Assembly (NCBI GenBank): GCA_021155965.1
Contig: JAJNBJ010000010.1
Location: 1 to 64,000 of the forward strand
Direction of reading: 5' to 3'
Length of the DNA: 64,000 nt
Source: Flavipsychrobacter sp.
Lineage (GTDB): Bacteria; Bacteroidota; Bacteroidia; Chitinophagales; Chitinophagaceae
The position numbers and the translations under genes are program-made. The notes under the pieces were generated by a model. It did no database searches and was not told where the DNA came from. It saw only the letters and a list, made by a program, of their open reading frames with translations. The first letter of the stretch is position 1; the number at the start of each line of letters is the position of its first letter. Below are positions 1-8,593 of the stretch, piece by piece.

Positions 1-62
1 TTTCCACTCAAATATTCTGAGATAATTTGCTGCTTTTTTGATACTTCTTCCCTCCTAATCAT
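1..62 (-). CDS. N-terminal fragment of a possible helix-turn-helix/transposase protein (runs off window)
   Basis: An open frame on the minus strand starts with ATG at 62-60 and runs off the left window edge after 20 codons. The visible peptide is MIRREEVSKKQQIISEYLSG, a basic, helical sequence that resembles the start of helix-turn-helix OrfA-type transposase proteins. That reading is inference from a very short stretch; only the open frame and its basic composition are observed. Sequence left of the window would settle it. Confidence 0.4.
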   Translation of the reverse strand, partial: MIRREEVSKKQQIISEYLSG

Positions 63-158
63 GATTACAAAGATTGTAAACCTATTTCAGGACAAGACAT
101 TCTGATTTTTAGATTTTGCGAATTTATTGAATGTTAGGGAATAATACAGTAGTGATTA

Positions 159-563
159 TCAAGTGGGTAGTTTATATTTTTTATTATTTAATCGCTTAAA
201 GGTGAGGCTGATGCTTCCAAAATTGATTAATAAACCCGTTTTGACATTATACGCTTCAATATAATTGATTGCTTGTGCCAAATGAACGTCTTCTAATTGC
301 GTAATTGCTTTAAGTTCTACCATTACTTCATTATCAACACAAAAATCTACTCTTCGTGAACCTACGGGTCGACCGCGGTAGATAATTGGCATTTCTTTTT
401 CACGTTCGAAATTGAGTCCTTCATATTCCATTTCAATCTCTAGCGCTCGCTGGTAAATTACCTCCTGAAAACCATTTCCCAAGGCTGAATGTACGCGCAT
501 TGCACAGCCAATGATCTTGCTTGTGCTATCGCCAAAGTCTTCTGCTTTTCGTTTGATTTCCAT
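159..563 (-). CDS. GxxExxY family protein
   Basis: This 134-residue protein carries the motif that names its family, GFQEVIY at residues 31-37, followed by the conserved VDF...VELKA core (about residues 72-87) and a C-terminal strand LLINFGSISLTFKRL. The fold is nuclease-like (PD-(D/E)XK-related), with conserved D and E-x-K positions visible in VDF and VELK. The family is common in Bacteroidota and often occurs as a lone gene; its role is unknown, although a nuclease or nucleic-acid-associated function is often proposed. Length is normal for the family. It lies 47 nt downstream of the FkbM gene start region on the opposite side of that gene's stop, on the same strand, so it could be the distal gene of that transcript. 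Confidence 0.8.
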   Translation of the reverse strand: MEIKRKAEDFGDSTSKIIGCAMRVHSALGNGFQEVIYQRALEIEMEYEGLNFEREKEMPIIYRGRPVGSRRVDFCVDNEVMVELKAITQLEDVHLAQAINYIEAYNVKTGLLINFGSISLTFKRLNNKKYKLPT

Positions 564-610
564 ACGGGCAGGGAAATTCTAAAAATTCTTCGAATTCCAC
601 AAATTCGAGT

Positions 611-1510
611 TCAGATTATCTTATTTAATACTTTAAACGGCTCGGCAGTTTTCAGCCTGTTTTCTACAAAGGGCAGGTCGCGTACATAGATAGTATTGTA
701 ATAACCAAATGTGCCGGCATGGGTGAGCGTGCGTTTCAGAGGGTTATATAGGTATGGCTCAAAACCTGCGGCCGAGAGCATTTCATGAACAGCTTCCTTA
801 TTGTAGCCATATTTTTTCCCGCCGCTGTTCAGCTCTATGATAATTGCCTTCAGTTCTTTTTTGGCGAGTGTCTTTGCTGCTCCCTTGATAACTTCCGTTT
901 CCAGCCCTTCCACATCTATTTTCATCAGGGCCGGGTATTTATCAGCTAAAATATTGTCGAGGGAATCCAGGTTTACCTGGATTGTCTGCTTATCTGTGCT
1001 CACCGCGACGTGGTTCATTGAGTCGAGGTTAGTGGTAAACTGTACCACGCCTTTCTTTTCACCTACTGCCATTTGTAGTGGGGTGGCAATATCCTGTGCT
1101 TTATTGGCTTCAATATTTTTTTTCAACTGTTCGAAAGCTACCGGGCCCGGTTCGAAGGAAATTGTTTTGGCCCTTACATGCCCAACCGCCAATGCGGTGT
1201 AGCTACCAATGTTTGCACCAACATCAATAAACAGGTCTTCCTTCCGCAAGAAATGCAGCAGAAACCCCATATCATAAAATTCATACAAGCCGCAATAGAC
1301 ATTTCCGGTAGCACCATACATGCCTTTTTTTATAATGATACGGGCTTTGTCTGTAAACGAATGAATGATAGGTTTTGATGCCAGGCGCAGCATTACCTGC
1401 CATTTCACAAAACGCAATATTGCCGTCAGCTTGTTGTCCCTGTTCAGCGGATGATCGGTGACGAAGTTAAATGTTCTGCTTATGGACTTAACGACACTGC
1501 GTAAACTCAT
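611..1510 (-). CDS. FkbM family SAM-dependent methyltransferase
   Basis: The protein contains the SAM-binding motif I DVGANIGSYT at about residues 96-105, an acidic loop in ISFEPGP, and the FkbM signature MKIDVEGLETEVIKGA in the C-terminal half. FkbM enzymes O-methylate sugars or small molecules; the nearby polysaccharide operon makes a glycan substrate plausible (inference). I chose the ATG at 1510 (299 aa). The frame stays open to a TTG at 1594, but those 28 codons show no family similarity and would need a rare start. The gene is divergent from the VWA membrane protein at 1661. A second FkbM gene lies at 6745-7605 inside the polysaccharide operon; the two differ clearly in sequence and are not a recent duplication. 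Confidence 0.85.
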   Translation of the reverse strand: MSLRSVVKSISRTFNFVTDHPLNRDNKLTAILRFVKWQVMLRLASKPIIHSFTDKARIIIKKGMYGATGNVYCGLYEFYDMGFLLHFLRKEDLFIDVGANIGSYTALAVGHVRAKTISFEPGPVAFEQLKKNIEANKAQDIATPLQMAVGEKKGVVQFTTNLDSMNHVAVSTDKQTIQVNLDSLDNILADKYPALMKIDVEGLETEVIKGAAKTLAKKELKAIIIELNSGGKKYGYNKEAVHEMLSAAGFEPYLYNPLKRTLTHAGTFGYYNTIYVRDLPFVENRLKTAEPFKVLNKII

Positions 1511-1660
1511 TATGTTTTTTTGTACTTCGCGTATGAGAGGCCTTGAAGGTACCGCAAGGTATGGCAAACCATTTAATAACTTTCGGTTTTTCAATTTTCA
1601 CATAATTTTCGAATTACTTAAATTTTCAAATTGCGCAACATTCGTTAGCTTGCTGCTTTT

Positions 1661-3700
1661 ATGCAATGGATCTACTGGGTAATAGCCATTATTATATCAG
1701 CCGCGGCGGGCTATTGGGTCTATCGTACTGATAAACAACGGGCTGTACCATATCCTGTTATCACTTCATTATTACGGAGCCTGGTTGTTTTCTTTACCTT
1801 ATTATTGATACTGGTACCTACCATTACTATCACAAAAAATATAATAGAAAAGCCTGTCGTGCTTTTATTGCAGGATAATTCCCGTAGCATTGGCAATGCC
1901 ATAGGTGCAGATTCAGCAACCTACCAGAAAAATTATGAAGCGCTGGCAGATAAACTCTCTGCAGAGTACAAAGTAGTGAAATGGGCATTTGGCAATAGGG
2001 TACAGCCAGACAGCCTTTTTTATTACCATCAGCCGGCGACGGATATTTCGGCAGTCCTTTCAAGAGTGCAGGAATATTTTGGCATGCAGAACCTGGGTGC
2101 AGTTGTGCTGGCTACAGATGGCAGGTACAACGAAGGTATGAACCCCATTTACCAGCAGTTGTCGCTGCATAGCCCGTTATATACCGTTGGCATTGGCGAT
2201 ACCGCACAGCAGAAAGATATACGCCTTGCACGGGCTTATGCTAATAAGGTAGTTACCCTCAACAGCAGTTTTGAGATACGGGCTGATGTGGTGGCTGAAT
2301 TATGTAAAGGGTATAATAACAGTGTATCTATAAAAGAGGGAACGGAACCGTTGTCATCGGTGCCTTTGGCAATAAGCAACGATAAGTTTGACCGCTCAGT
2401 ATCCTTTACCATCAAAGCCACTAAAGAAGGCCTGCACCATTATGTCATCACTGTTCCTGATGCAGAGGGAGAGAAAAATGCAGCTAATAACCGCAAGGAT
2501 ATTTTTGTGGAGGTGGTGGATGAGAAGAAAAAAGTGCTCATACTATCTGCTGCTCCTCATCCTGATGTGAACGCTATAAAAGAGGCGCTTACAGGTGTGG
2601 AAACCTATAAGGTGACTATTGCCAGTGCCGATAATATGCCTGCCTCTTTCAGTGATTACAATGTTATTGTGGCGCATGGCTTACCATCATTCAGGAACAG
2701 GATAGCCCCACAATTACTTGCAGCTAAAAAACCTGTCTGGTTCATTACGGGCAGCCAGACAGATGTAACTGCATTGAACACGCTTGACCAATTGACCCAT
2801 ACAACACTAACCCCTAGCGGGCCGCATGATGTATTGGCCATGTATAATTCAGCCTTCAATACATTTATACTGCCCCAGAATATACAGGCAGTGGTTGATA
2901 AAATGCCGCCGCTTTCAGTAAGGGTTGGCAACATTATTCCTGCGCCCGGTGCAAATGTGTTGTTTACGCAAAAGTCAGCGGCTGCCAATCAGTTCCCGCT
3001 GTGGATATTGCAGCAGGGCAATACTCCGGCAGCAATGTTATTGGGTGAGGGTATCTGGCGCTGGAGGCTGTATGAATATAAGAACTTCAATAATCATGCT
3101 GTAGTTGATGAATGTATTCGCCAGACCATAGCATTCCTGTCTGCCAACAATGCCGAAAAACCATTCAGTGTTGTATTGCCCAGACATGTGTGGAGCGACC
3201 AGGAGAGTATCTCCATGAATGCCTACCTGCATAACCTTAACAATGAGCAGGTAAACACACCTGATGTGCAACTGGCTATTACCGACAGTGCAGGACGGAA
3301 GAGGGATTTTTCGTTTGAGCGATCGGGCAGCGCTTATAACCTGAACGTGGGCATATGGGCGGGCGGCACTTATGCCTGGAGCGCAAAAACTACTTATAAC
3401 GACAAGGCCTATACGACAGCAGGCAGCTTTGTTGTGGAAAGCATGCCATTGGAACTGATGGAGTCGGGTGCGGACTATCCGTTATTGTTTGCGCTGGCTA
3501 AGAAATACAATGGCGGCTTTGTGCCTGCGCAGCACATCAGCTCGTTGTATGACAGCATTACCCACAATGAGCACGTGAAGCCGTTGATACAAACAACCAC
3601 AGAAACTGTGCCGCTTGTGGACCGGAAGTGGTATTTCTTTATCATTCTGCTGCTGGCAGCAGGCGAGTGGCTGCTGAGGAAGTACTGGCTGGCGATGTAA
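1661..3700 (+). CDS. VWA-domain membrane protein (BatA-like, with amidotransferase-like middle domain)
   Basis: This 679-residue protein has two N-terminal membrane segments (about residues 4-20 and 36-53), a long extracytoplasmic body and one C-terminal membrane segment (about 655-672). A von Willebrand A-type metal site is visible: DNSRS at residues 72-76 matches DxSxS, with ATDG further on. The middle part, from about residue 285 (VLILSAAPHPD), resembles a class I amidotransferase-like alpha/beta domain and has no obvious catalytic triad. The architecture is typical of uncharacterised Bacteroidota membrane proteins related to Bat aerotolerance proteins. It probably acts as an envelope scaffold (inference). 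The DUF5683 gene follows after 35 nt and may share the transcript. Confidence 0.75.
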   Translation: MQWIYWVIAIIISAAAGYWVYRTDKQRAVPYPVITSLLRSLVVFFTLLLILVPTITITKNIIEKPVVLLLQDNSRSIGNAIGADSATYQKNYEALADKLSAEYKVVKWAFGNRVQPDSLFYYHQPATDISAVLSRVQEYFGMQNLGAVVLATDGRYNEGMNPIYQQLSLHSPLYTVGIGDTAQQKDIRLARAYANKVVTLNSSFEIRADVVAELCKGYNNSVSIKEGTEPLSSVPLAISNDKFDRSVSFTIKATKEGLHHYVITVPDAEGEKNAANNRKDIFVEVVDEKKKVLILSAAPHPDVNAIKEALTGVETYKVTIASADNMPASFSDYNVIVAHGLPSFRNRIAPQLLAAKKPVWFITGSQTDVTALNTLDQLTHTTLTPSGPHDVLAMYNSAFNTFILPQNIQAVVDKMPPLSVRVGNIIPAPGANVLFTQKSAAANQFPLWILQQGNTPAAMLLGEGIWRWRLYEYKNFNNHAVVDECIRQTIAFLSANNAEKPFSVVLPRHVWSDQESISMNAYLHNLNNEQVNTPDVQLAITDSAGRKRDFSFERSGSAYNLNVGIWAGGTYAWSAKTTYNDKAYTTAGSFVVESMPLELMESGADYPLLFALAKKYNGGFVPAQHISSLYDSITHNEHVKPLIQTTTETVPLVDRKWYFFIILLLAAGEWLLRKYWLAM

Positions 3701-3709
3701 CAATTCAAT

Positions 3710-3717
3710 TAACTTTG
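3710..3717 (+). promoter_or_regulatory. -7 promoter box TAACTTTG upstream of the DUF5683 gene
   Basis: TAACTTTG matches the Bacteroidota -7 consensus TAnnTTTG exactly and lies 18 nt before the TTG start of the DUF5683 gene. No convincing TTTG -33 box is seen at the right distance, so promoter activity is tentative. Confidence 0.4.
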
Positions 3718-3735
3718 CAACTATAAAAGTTATTC

Positions 3736-4356
3736 TTGGGCAGGTATACATATATATTGGTTTTCCTTGTTCTTGCGTTGTATGCGCCGCAGGTATGCGT
3801 TGCACAGGCAGTACAGGATAGTGTGCGCAATACAACAGATAGTACAAAGCCTGTGTCTAAATTCCCTTCTGCGGCAGATATCGTAAAGACTGTTACTAAG
3901 CCTAAGAAGTTTCAGCCTAATCCTAAAAAGGCAGGACTGTATTCTGCTATAATTCCCGGCCTGGGGCAGGCATATAACCGTAATTACTGGAAGGTGCCTG
4001 TGGTACTTGTGGGTATTGGTGTTGCAGGATATTTCTATCGTGAAAACTATAACGATTACCAGGACTACCGGAAGGCCTATATCAGCCGGATAGGGGTAGA
4101 CAACCCTGCATATTGGACAGATGAATTTAACACCCGCTATGATAAAACACAGTTACTGCAATACCAGAACGATGCTAAAAAGTACCTGGATATGACCGTG
4201 CTATTCAGTGGTATTGGTTATGCACTGGTGGTATTAGATGCAGTTACATCAGCCCACCTGAAGAACTTTGATATCTCCCGCGATATATCTATGAAGGTAT
4301 CTCCTGTTGTTGTGCCGGGTGGCGGGGGGATGGCTTTGGTGGTGAACCTGAAATAA
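3736..4356 (+). CDS. DUF5683 domain outer-envelope protein
   Basis: This 206-residue protein has an N-terminal signal peptide (hydrophobic residues 5-20, cleavage probably after CVAQA) and the DUF5683 signature PGLGQAYNRNYWK at residues 74-86, followed by a glycine-rich hydrophobic stretch VLVGIGVAGYF and a tyrosine-rich segment. DUF5683 proteins are specific to Bacteroidota and of unknown function; they are assumed to sit in the envelope. The start is a TTG: no in-frame ATG precedes or follows closely, and the TTG yields a perfect signal peptide. Its stop codon directly abuts the stop codon of the convergent glycosyltransferase gene, with no spacer between them. Confidence 0.8.
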   Translation: MGRYTYILVFLVLALYAPQVCVAQAVQDSVRNTTDSTKPVSKFPSAADIVKTVTKPKKFQPNPKKAGLYSAIIPGLGQAYNRNYWKVPVVLVGIGVAGYFYRENYNDYQDYRKAYISRIGVDNPAYWTDEFNTRYDKTQLLQYQNDAKKYLDMTVLFSGIGYALVVLDAVTSAHLKNFDISRDISMKVSPVVVPGGGGMALVVNLK

Positions 4357-5394
4357 TTACAACAGACTGTTCATATGGCCAATAACGGTCCTTGCACGTG
4401 CATCCAATGAATGCTCTTTTAACGCACGCTGATAGCCGCCTGCTTGTGCGCGTTCACGTGCAACAAAGTTGGCAAGGTAATATTCAGCCTGTAGTGCCAT
4501 TTCTTCGGCACCTTCAAAGAAGCCAGCCTCTTCGTTTTCTTTAAAGTAGAGTACAGATTCCTCGTTACGCTCATGGAGCAGGAAGCCCGAAGATCCGGGG
4601 ATATGGAATGTGCGGGATGTGATGAGGTCGCCAGAGGAGGCGCCCCGTACTTTCTCTGAAAGTATGCCCAGGTTTATTGCAGAGCATTGTATGGCAATGG
4701 CATACAGATCGCCATGCACGCCGGTGTATTGTATGCTGGTTTTAATATTATCGGTAGTGGCTTTGAACCATTGCTCGCCCCATATTTTCAGGTTCATGCC
4801 GGGTAGCCTTTGTTTCAGTACAGATAGCCATTGTTCCTTCTTGGGCGACCAGGTGCCGATAAACGATGCATCGCAGCCAAACCTATGTTTGTCCTCATTG
4901 CTGATGTTTAACTTGCGATGTATCTCAGGGTCAAATCCATGGGGGATAAAAACAGCGTTCTTTACGCCATAGGTGTTCTCCAGGTCGCGGATGCCAAAGG
5001 TCTTTGTGGTGAATATCAGGTCGTAAAGTGGTATAGACTTAGGTATGTTATTGCCATGTGCGCTCATGCTCACATCGGGGTAGAACAATACCAGCCTGCA
5101 ATTTTTCTGCCTTGCAAACTGCAGTGTTTCCGGCTGTACAAATGCGCCCTTATAGACAAAAAATATATCGGGTGAGAACAGCTCAACTTTTTTCCGGATG
5201 GCTATATTGAACTCCTTTTCCTGCAGAGGACGTATAGCGCGTTCCAGTACTTTTGTGGACCTTGTTTTGGTTTGCAGGCTTAAATAATAAAACTCATCAA
5301 GCACCTCTATAAGGCAGCCTTCCCTGCTCAGGGCACGGAAAAGCCCACCTGCATTACTTCCTCGCCACAACGGTCCTATAGCCAGAATTCGCAT
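4357..5394 (-). CDS. CgeB-like glycosyltransferase
   Basis: This 345-residue protein resembles the CgeB/GT4-like family: an N-terminal Rossmann half (MRILAIGPLWRGSNAGGLF), a linker motif FIPHGFDPEIH, then DASFIGTWSPKKEQWL and a C-terminal donor-binding half with VRGASSGDLITSRTFHIPG. CgeB-like enzymes transfer sugars to glycans or proteins. It is the last gene of the minus-strand polysaccharide operon and its start overlaps the end of the Wzy-like polymerase gene by 41 nt, so translation is probably coupled. It presumably adds a sugar to the repeat unit (inference). Donor and acceptor cannot be read from sequence. Confidence 0.8.
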   Translation of the reverse strand: MRILAIGPLWRGSNAGGLFRALSREGCLIEVLDEFYYLSLQTKTRSTKVLERAIRPLQEKEFNIAIRKKVELFSPDIFFVYKGAFVQPETLQFARQKNCRLVLFYPDVSMSAHGNNIPKSIPLYDLIFTTKTFGIRDLENTYGVKNAVFIPHGFDPEIHRKLNISNEDKHRFGCDASFIGTWSPKKEQWLSVLKQRLPGMNLKIWGEQWFKATTDNIKTSIQYTGVHGDLYAIAIQCSAINLGILSEKVRGASSGDLITSRTFHIPGSSGFLLHERNEESVLYFKENEEAGFFEGAEEMALQAEYYLANFVARERAQAGGYQRALKEHSLDARARTVIGHMNSLL

Positions 5395-6700
5395 AGTGGT
5401 CAGCTATTTTTTTAATGATCAGAAATATGAGGTACGTAGACAACAGGGTTACCACTACCTGCAGGTCGGCATAGCCGCCTATGGATATGATGAACAGGTA
5501 GCCTCCATAAATGGTGCCTGTAAGGTTGTATTCTGATGCATAAAACCTGGTTGAGTTCCAGAGCAGGGCCAGGAACGAACCAAAGAAAAGGCTGCCCAGT
5601 ATTACCCCTATCCAGCCGAAGTCCAGATACAGCTCGCCGGGCACGGTCATGTTTATCGAGTTATTGGCAAGGCCTACCGATGTACGGGACCCGGCCCCTA
5701 TTTCCAGCGCAAACCAAGCCCCAAGCTGTATCAGCGGTTTGTCGGGCCATATAACGCGTGGGATAAGGGCAGTGAGGATAGGGGCTGAGGCAGCGCCCTC
5801 GTAGAAACCGTTCCGTTCCACAAGGTTTACAACATTGGTAACCTGTGCCAGGTTCGCGCTTCGGTCCAGGAGGCCGCCGCGTGAGGGCCCGGTATCGCTT
5901 TCCCGTTCCTCCATATTGTCGCTTTCCTGGAATACAGAAATAAAATTAGACCGGTTCTGCTGCAACGCAGTAAACACGCTTGAATAAATAAGTATGATAA
6001 TTAAAAATGGAATAATGCGATAGCTGAATACGGTTCTGAGGTTGCCCTTGCCAATAAAGTACCCTACGGCAAGATAAAATGTTGGCAATATAAGCTCAAA
6101 ACGCAGGTATGATGACAGCAGGGCCGTATATGTTTCTATGGCAAACAGGGCCAGGGCATAGGTCCTATAGGTTTTATTTTCATTCTTAGCCCATAAGCGG
6201 GCAAAGAACAGGATACCTATGGTGTTTACAAGGCCGAATATTTTGGCTATCTGGTTGCCCCTGAAGTTGCTGCCGTAGCCTATAATGGAAAGGGCATTGG
6301 CCAAAAGCAGTATCCAGAAAAGGTACTGCAATACGCTGCGCTTGTTAAAGTCGAAATTGACCGGGGGTAAACTCTTTTTTATAGTTAGCTGGTAACCGAT
6401 AGCTACCAACGTGCAGGATATGCACCATATCAGCGCTGCCTGGTCTATATATTGCGGTATGATGTAGGAATAAGTACGCACATCGCGCGCTTCTACCTGC
6501 GATATCAGGCTGAGGTTGGCGATATTTACAACAATAGTGCCGATATAAAACAGGAAGAGGGGCGTGACCAGTATTTGTTTTTCGCGCAAATGGTTTATAG
6601 CTCCTATACCGAAGTGAATAGTCAGCAGAATGAACAGTTGGGCCCCCGTAAAAAAACTGGCAGCCAACGAATAAATTACAAGAAATACTACATGAAACAT
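5354..6700 (-). CDS. Wzy-like O-antigen/exopolysaccharide repeat-unit polymerase
   Basis: This 448-residue integral membrane protein has about eleven hydrophobic segments and one large hydrophilic periplasmic loop in the second half (about residues 255-320, containing GPSRGGLLDRSAN and IPRVIWPDKPLIQLG). The combination of many membrane segments, a large loop and an R...WPxKP motif is typical of Wzy-type polymerases that join lipid-linked repeat units in the periplasm. Sequence conservation in this family is poor, so the call rests on topology, loop motif and context: a glycosyltransferase overlaps it downstream and an FkbM methyltransferase lies 44 nt upstream. Confidence 0.75.
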   Translation of the reverse strand: MFHVVFLVIYSLAASFFTGAQLFILLTIHFGIGAINHLREKQILVTPLFLFYIGTIVVNIANLSLISQVEARDVRTYSYIIPQYIDQAALIWCISCTLVAIGYQLTIKKSLPPVNFDFNKRSVLQYLFWILLLANALSIIGYGSNFRGNQIAKIFGLVNTIGILFFARLWAKNENKTYRTYALALFAIETYTALLSSYLRFELILPTFYLAVGYFIGKGNLRTVFSYRIIPFLIIILIYSSVFTALQQNRSNFISVFQESDNMEERESDTGPSRGGLLDRSANLAQVTNVVNLVERNGFYEGAASAPILTALIPRVIWPDKPLIQLGAWFALEIGAGSRTSVGLANNSINMTVPGELYLDFGWIGVILGSLFFGSFLALLWNSTRFYASEYNLTGTIYGGYLFIISIGGYADLQVVVTLLSTYLIFLIIKKIADHYANSGYRTVVARK

Positions 6701-6744
6701 TAATCCTCCAAAATTACTGAACTACCACCTATTCAAGCTAAAAA

Positions 6745-7605
6745 TTATTTCTTTGTTTCATTTATTGCGAGCCAGTTGCCGTCTTTTATGTCTGCCGGGG
6801 TATTCATCAGGGTTGTGTCCTTTTCCCCGATAAGATAAACATTATAGCCAGCCGCTTTTAATGTCTGGTATAGTACTTTGGTATCATTGTAGGGTTCGCA
6901 GGCTTCGGTAAAGATGGTTGGTTTGTGCCGGGCAATTGTCTCGGTTGCCCCAGCTATCATATCCATTTCTGCCCCCTGGATATCCATTTTAATGAAATCA
7001 ACTTTATTAATATTGTTTTCTTTTAAAAAAGTATCCAGCTTTTTTTGCGTTACATCTATTTTCCGGGTATTCGAGGTTTCCATATACTTGCTCGACATAC
7101 CGGAATTGCAGAAATTCTTGGGGTAAATGTTGAATTGTATGGTTGTGTCGCTTTCGCCAAGAGCATAATCATACGTGCTGATGTTTTCCAGTTCGTTGAT
7201 GGATGCATTTATTTTCAGCCGATCGAACGTGTAAGGATTTGGCTCAAAGGCATATACCCTGCCTTGTTTCAGCATACGTGCTATAAGCAGGGTTTCGCTG
7301 CCTATGTTTGCGCCCGCTTCTATCACTACGTCATTAGGTTTTATGTATTTTGATAAGATCGAATTTGTACCCTCCTCATACTCGCCGAAGAAAAATATCT
7401 TCCAGCCTATCAGGTCTTTGGTATTAATAAAGCAAACCAAGCCGTCATCCTGCAGCGGTGAGACAAGGTCGATACCATTTATGCCAGGGGATTCGTAATT
7501 ATATAAAGCTTTAGCTATTCTGAAACGGGCACGTGGCGGAAGAACTGATATTATCTTCTTCGCAAATGTTAATTGCCTTAATTCGTTATGATATTTCCCC
7601 GCCAT
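6745..7605 (-). CDS. FkbM family methyltransferase in the polysaccharide operon
   Basis: This 286-residue protein contains motif I EAGANIGSET (residues 96-105; the usual first D is replaced by E), a post-I acidic loop YAFEPNP, and the FkbM signature FIKMDIQGAEMDMIAGA. Its position between the SGNH-like gene (49 nt away) and the Wzy-like gene suggests that it methylates a sugar of the same glycan, possibly as a capping or decoration step (inference). It is only distantly related to the FkbM gene at 611-1510. Confidence 0.83.
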   Translation of the reverse strand: MAGKYHNELRQLTFAKKIISVLPPRARFRIAKALYNYESPGINGIDLVSPLQDDGLVCFINTKDLIGWKIFFFGEYEEGTNSILSKYIKPNDVVIEAGANIGSETLLIARMLKQGRVYAFEPNPYTFDRLKINASINELENISTYDYALGESDTTIQFNIYPKNFCNSGMSSKYMETSNTRKIDVTQKKLDTFLKENNINKVDFIKMDIQGAEMDMIAGATETIARHKPTIFTEACEPYNDTKVLYQTLKAAGYNVYLIGEKDTTLMNTPADIKDGNWLAINETKK

Positions 7606-7654
7606 GAGTTTAATCTTCTGTTATACAAATGTAGTAAAGCATAAAGACTTGTGG

Positions 7655-8593
7655 TTAGCGCATGTTTAATACCATTAATGAGTCTTTAAATGCCTGCGTA
7701 AATATTATTGCCCCGTTGTAGTTAATATGGCTGGTATTAAAGAATTTATCATCATTAAGTGGCATTGTACCGAGGTTGAATACATGAGCGTTCTTAAGTG
7801 AATTGATGGTGCGGCAAAGAGTGTCTAACCTGGGCATATAATCGGCCATGCGGCATGAGCTGTGATATGGCACAATAACAAAAACGAAATAGCGCTCGGG
7901 GTGTTGCTCAATAATATTGAGCAGCCTTTGTTTTAATGCAGGGTCCATGCCATACAATGGCTGTGCATCATGTCTTTCGGCTACCATTCTGTCAAAGTCC
8001 CTTTTGGGGATAGAATTTTTTTCAAATGTAGCGCCTTTATTGCTGATCTTTAAGTCTGACTTGTCTCGTAAATAAAGCCGGAAGAAGTTTTCGTAATAGC
8101 CAAAATAGTTTAACAACGGGATATTGAAATAAGGTTTGTAAGCAGTGTCAAGCAGTGTTTTGATGCTGCTGTTTTGTACATTATGAATGTAAGAGGCAAT
8201 ATCCCCAATGCCGTTCCTTAGCCCGAATGGATCAAGGTTCAGTATGATCCATGGGTTATTCTTTTTCTTTTTGCATTCTTCTTCAAGAAAAAACAGTGTA
8301 ACATTGTAATAGGCGCCATTTATGCCATAGTTAAAATAATTAGCGCCGAGGCTGTCGGGTATAAGCCCCATAATAGAGCGCGATGAACCAAATATCGGGA
8401 TCTCGTCAGGATTGGTTTCGTTAATGATCCGGTTTATTTTGTAGGCGCCGCTTATCTGGCTTTTGAGGACTACATTTTGTTCAAAAAAATAGTTGAATAA
8501 CGCCAGACCCGCGCATATAATGAGCAGCAGGGGGGCAAGTATCTGCAACATAAACCGCCTAAAACTGGAAATAGATGAATTCTGTTTCGCCAT
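7655..8593 (-). CDS. SGNH-like membrane-anchored partner of the MBOAT acyltransferase
   Basis: This 312-residue protein has one N-terminal membrane anchor (about residues 13-34) and an extracytoplasmic domain. FGSSRSIMG at about residues 68-76 looks like the nucleophile block of SGNH/DltD/AlgX-type proteins, and the late motif NTSHINYNGA looks like the catalytic-histidine block, although the usual D of DxxH is replaced by N or S. Genes of this type commonly follow MBOAT genes and help to O-acylate exported glycans. Its start overlaps the MBOAT gene end by 35 nt, which supports coupled translation and joint function. Family assignment is by motif and context only. Confidence 0.65.
   Translation of the reverse strand: MAKQNSSISSFRRFMLQILAPLLLIICAGLALFNYFFEQNVVLKSQISGAYKINRIINETNPDEIPIFGSSRSIMGLIPDSLGANYFNYGINGAYYNVTLFFLEEECKKKKNNPWIILNLDPFGLRNGIGDIASYIHNVQNSSIKTLLDTAYKPYFNIPLLNYFGYYENFFRLYLRDKSDLKISNKGATFEKNSIPKRDFDRMVAERHDAQPLYGMDPALKQRLLNIIEQHPERYFVFVIVPYHSSCRMADYMPRLDTLCRTINSLKNAHVFNLGTMPLNDDKFFNTSHINYNGAIIFTQAFKDSLMVLNMR

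Noticed and set aside
1511-1594. N-terminal extension of the first FkbM protein from a TTG
   Set aside because: The extra 28 codons show no family similarity and need a rare start, whereas an ATG at 1510 fits.
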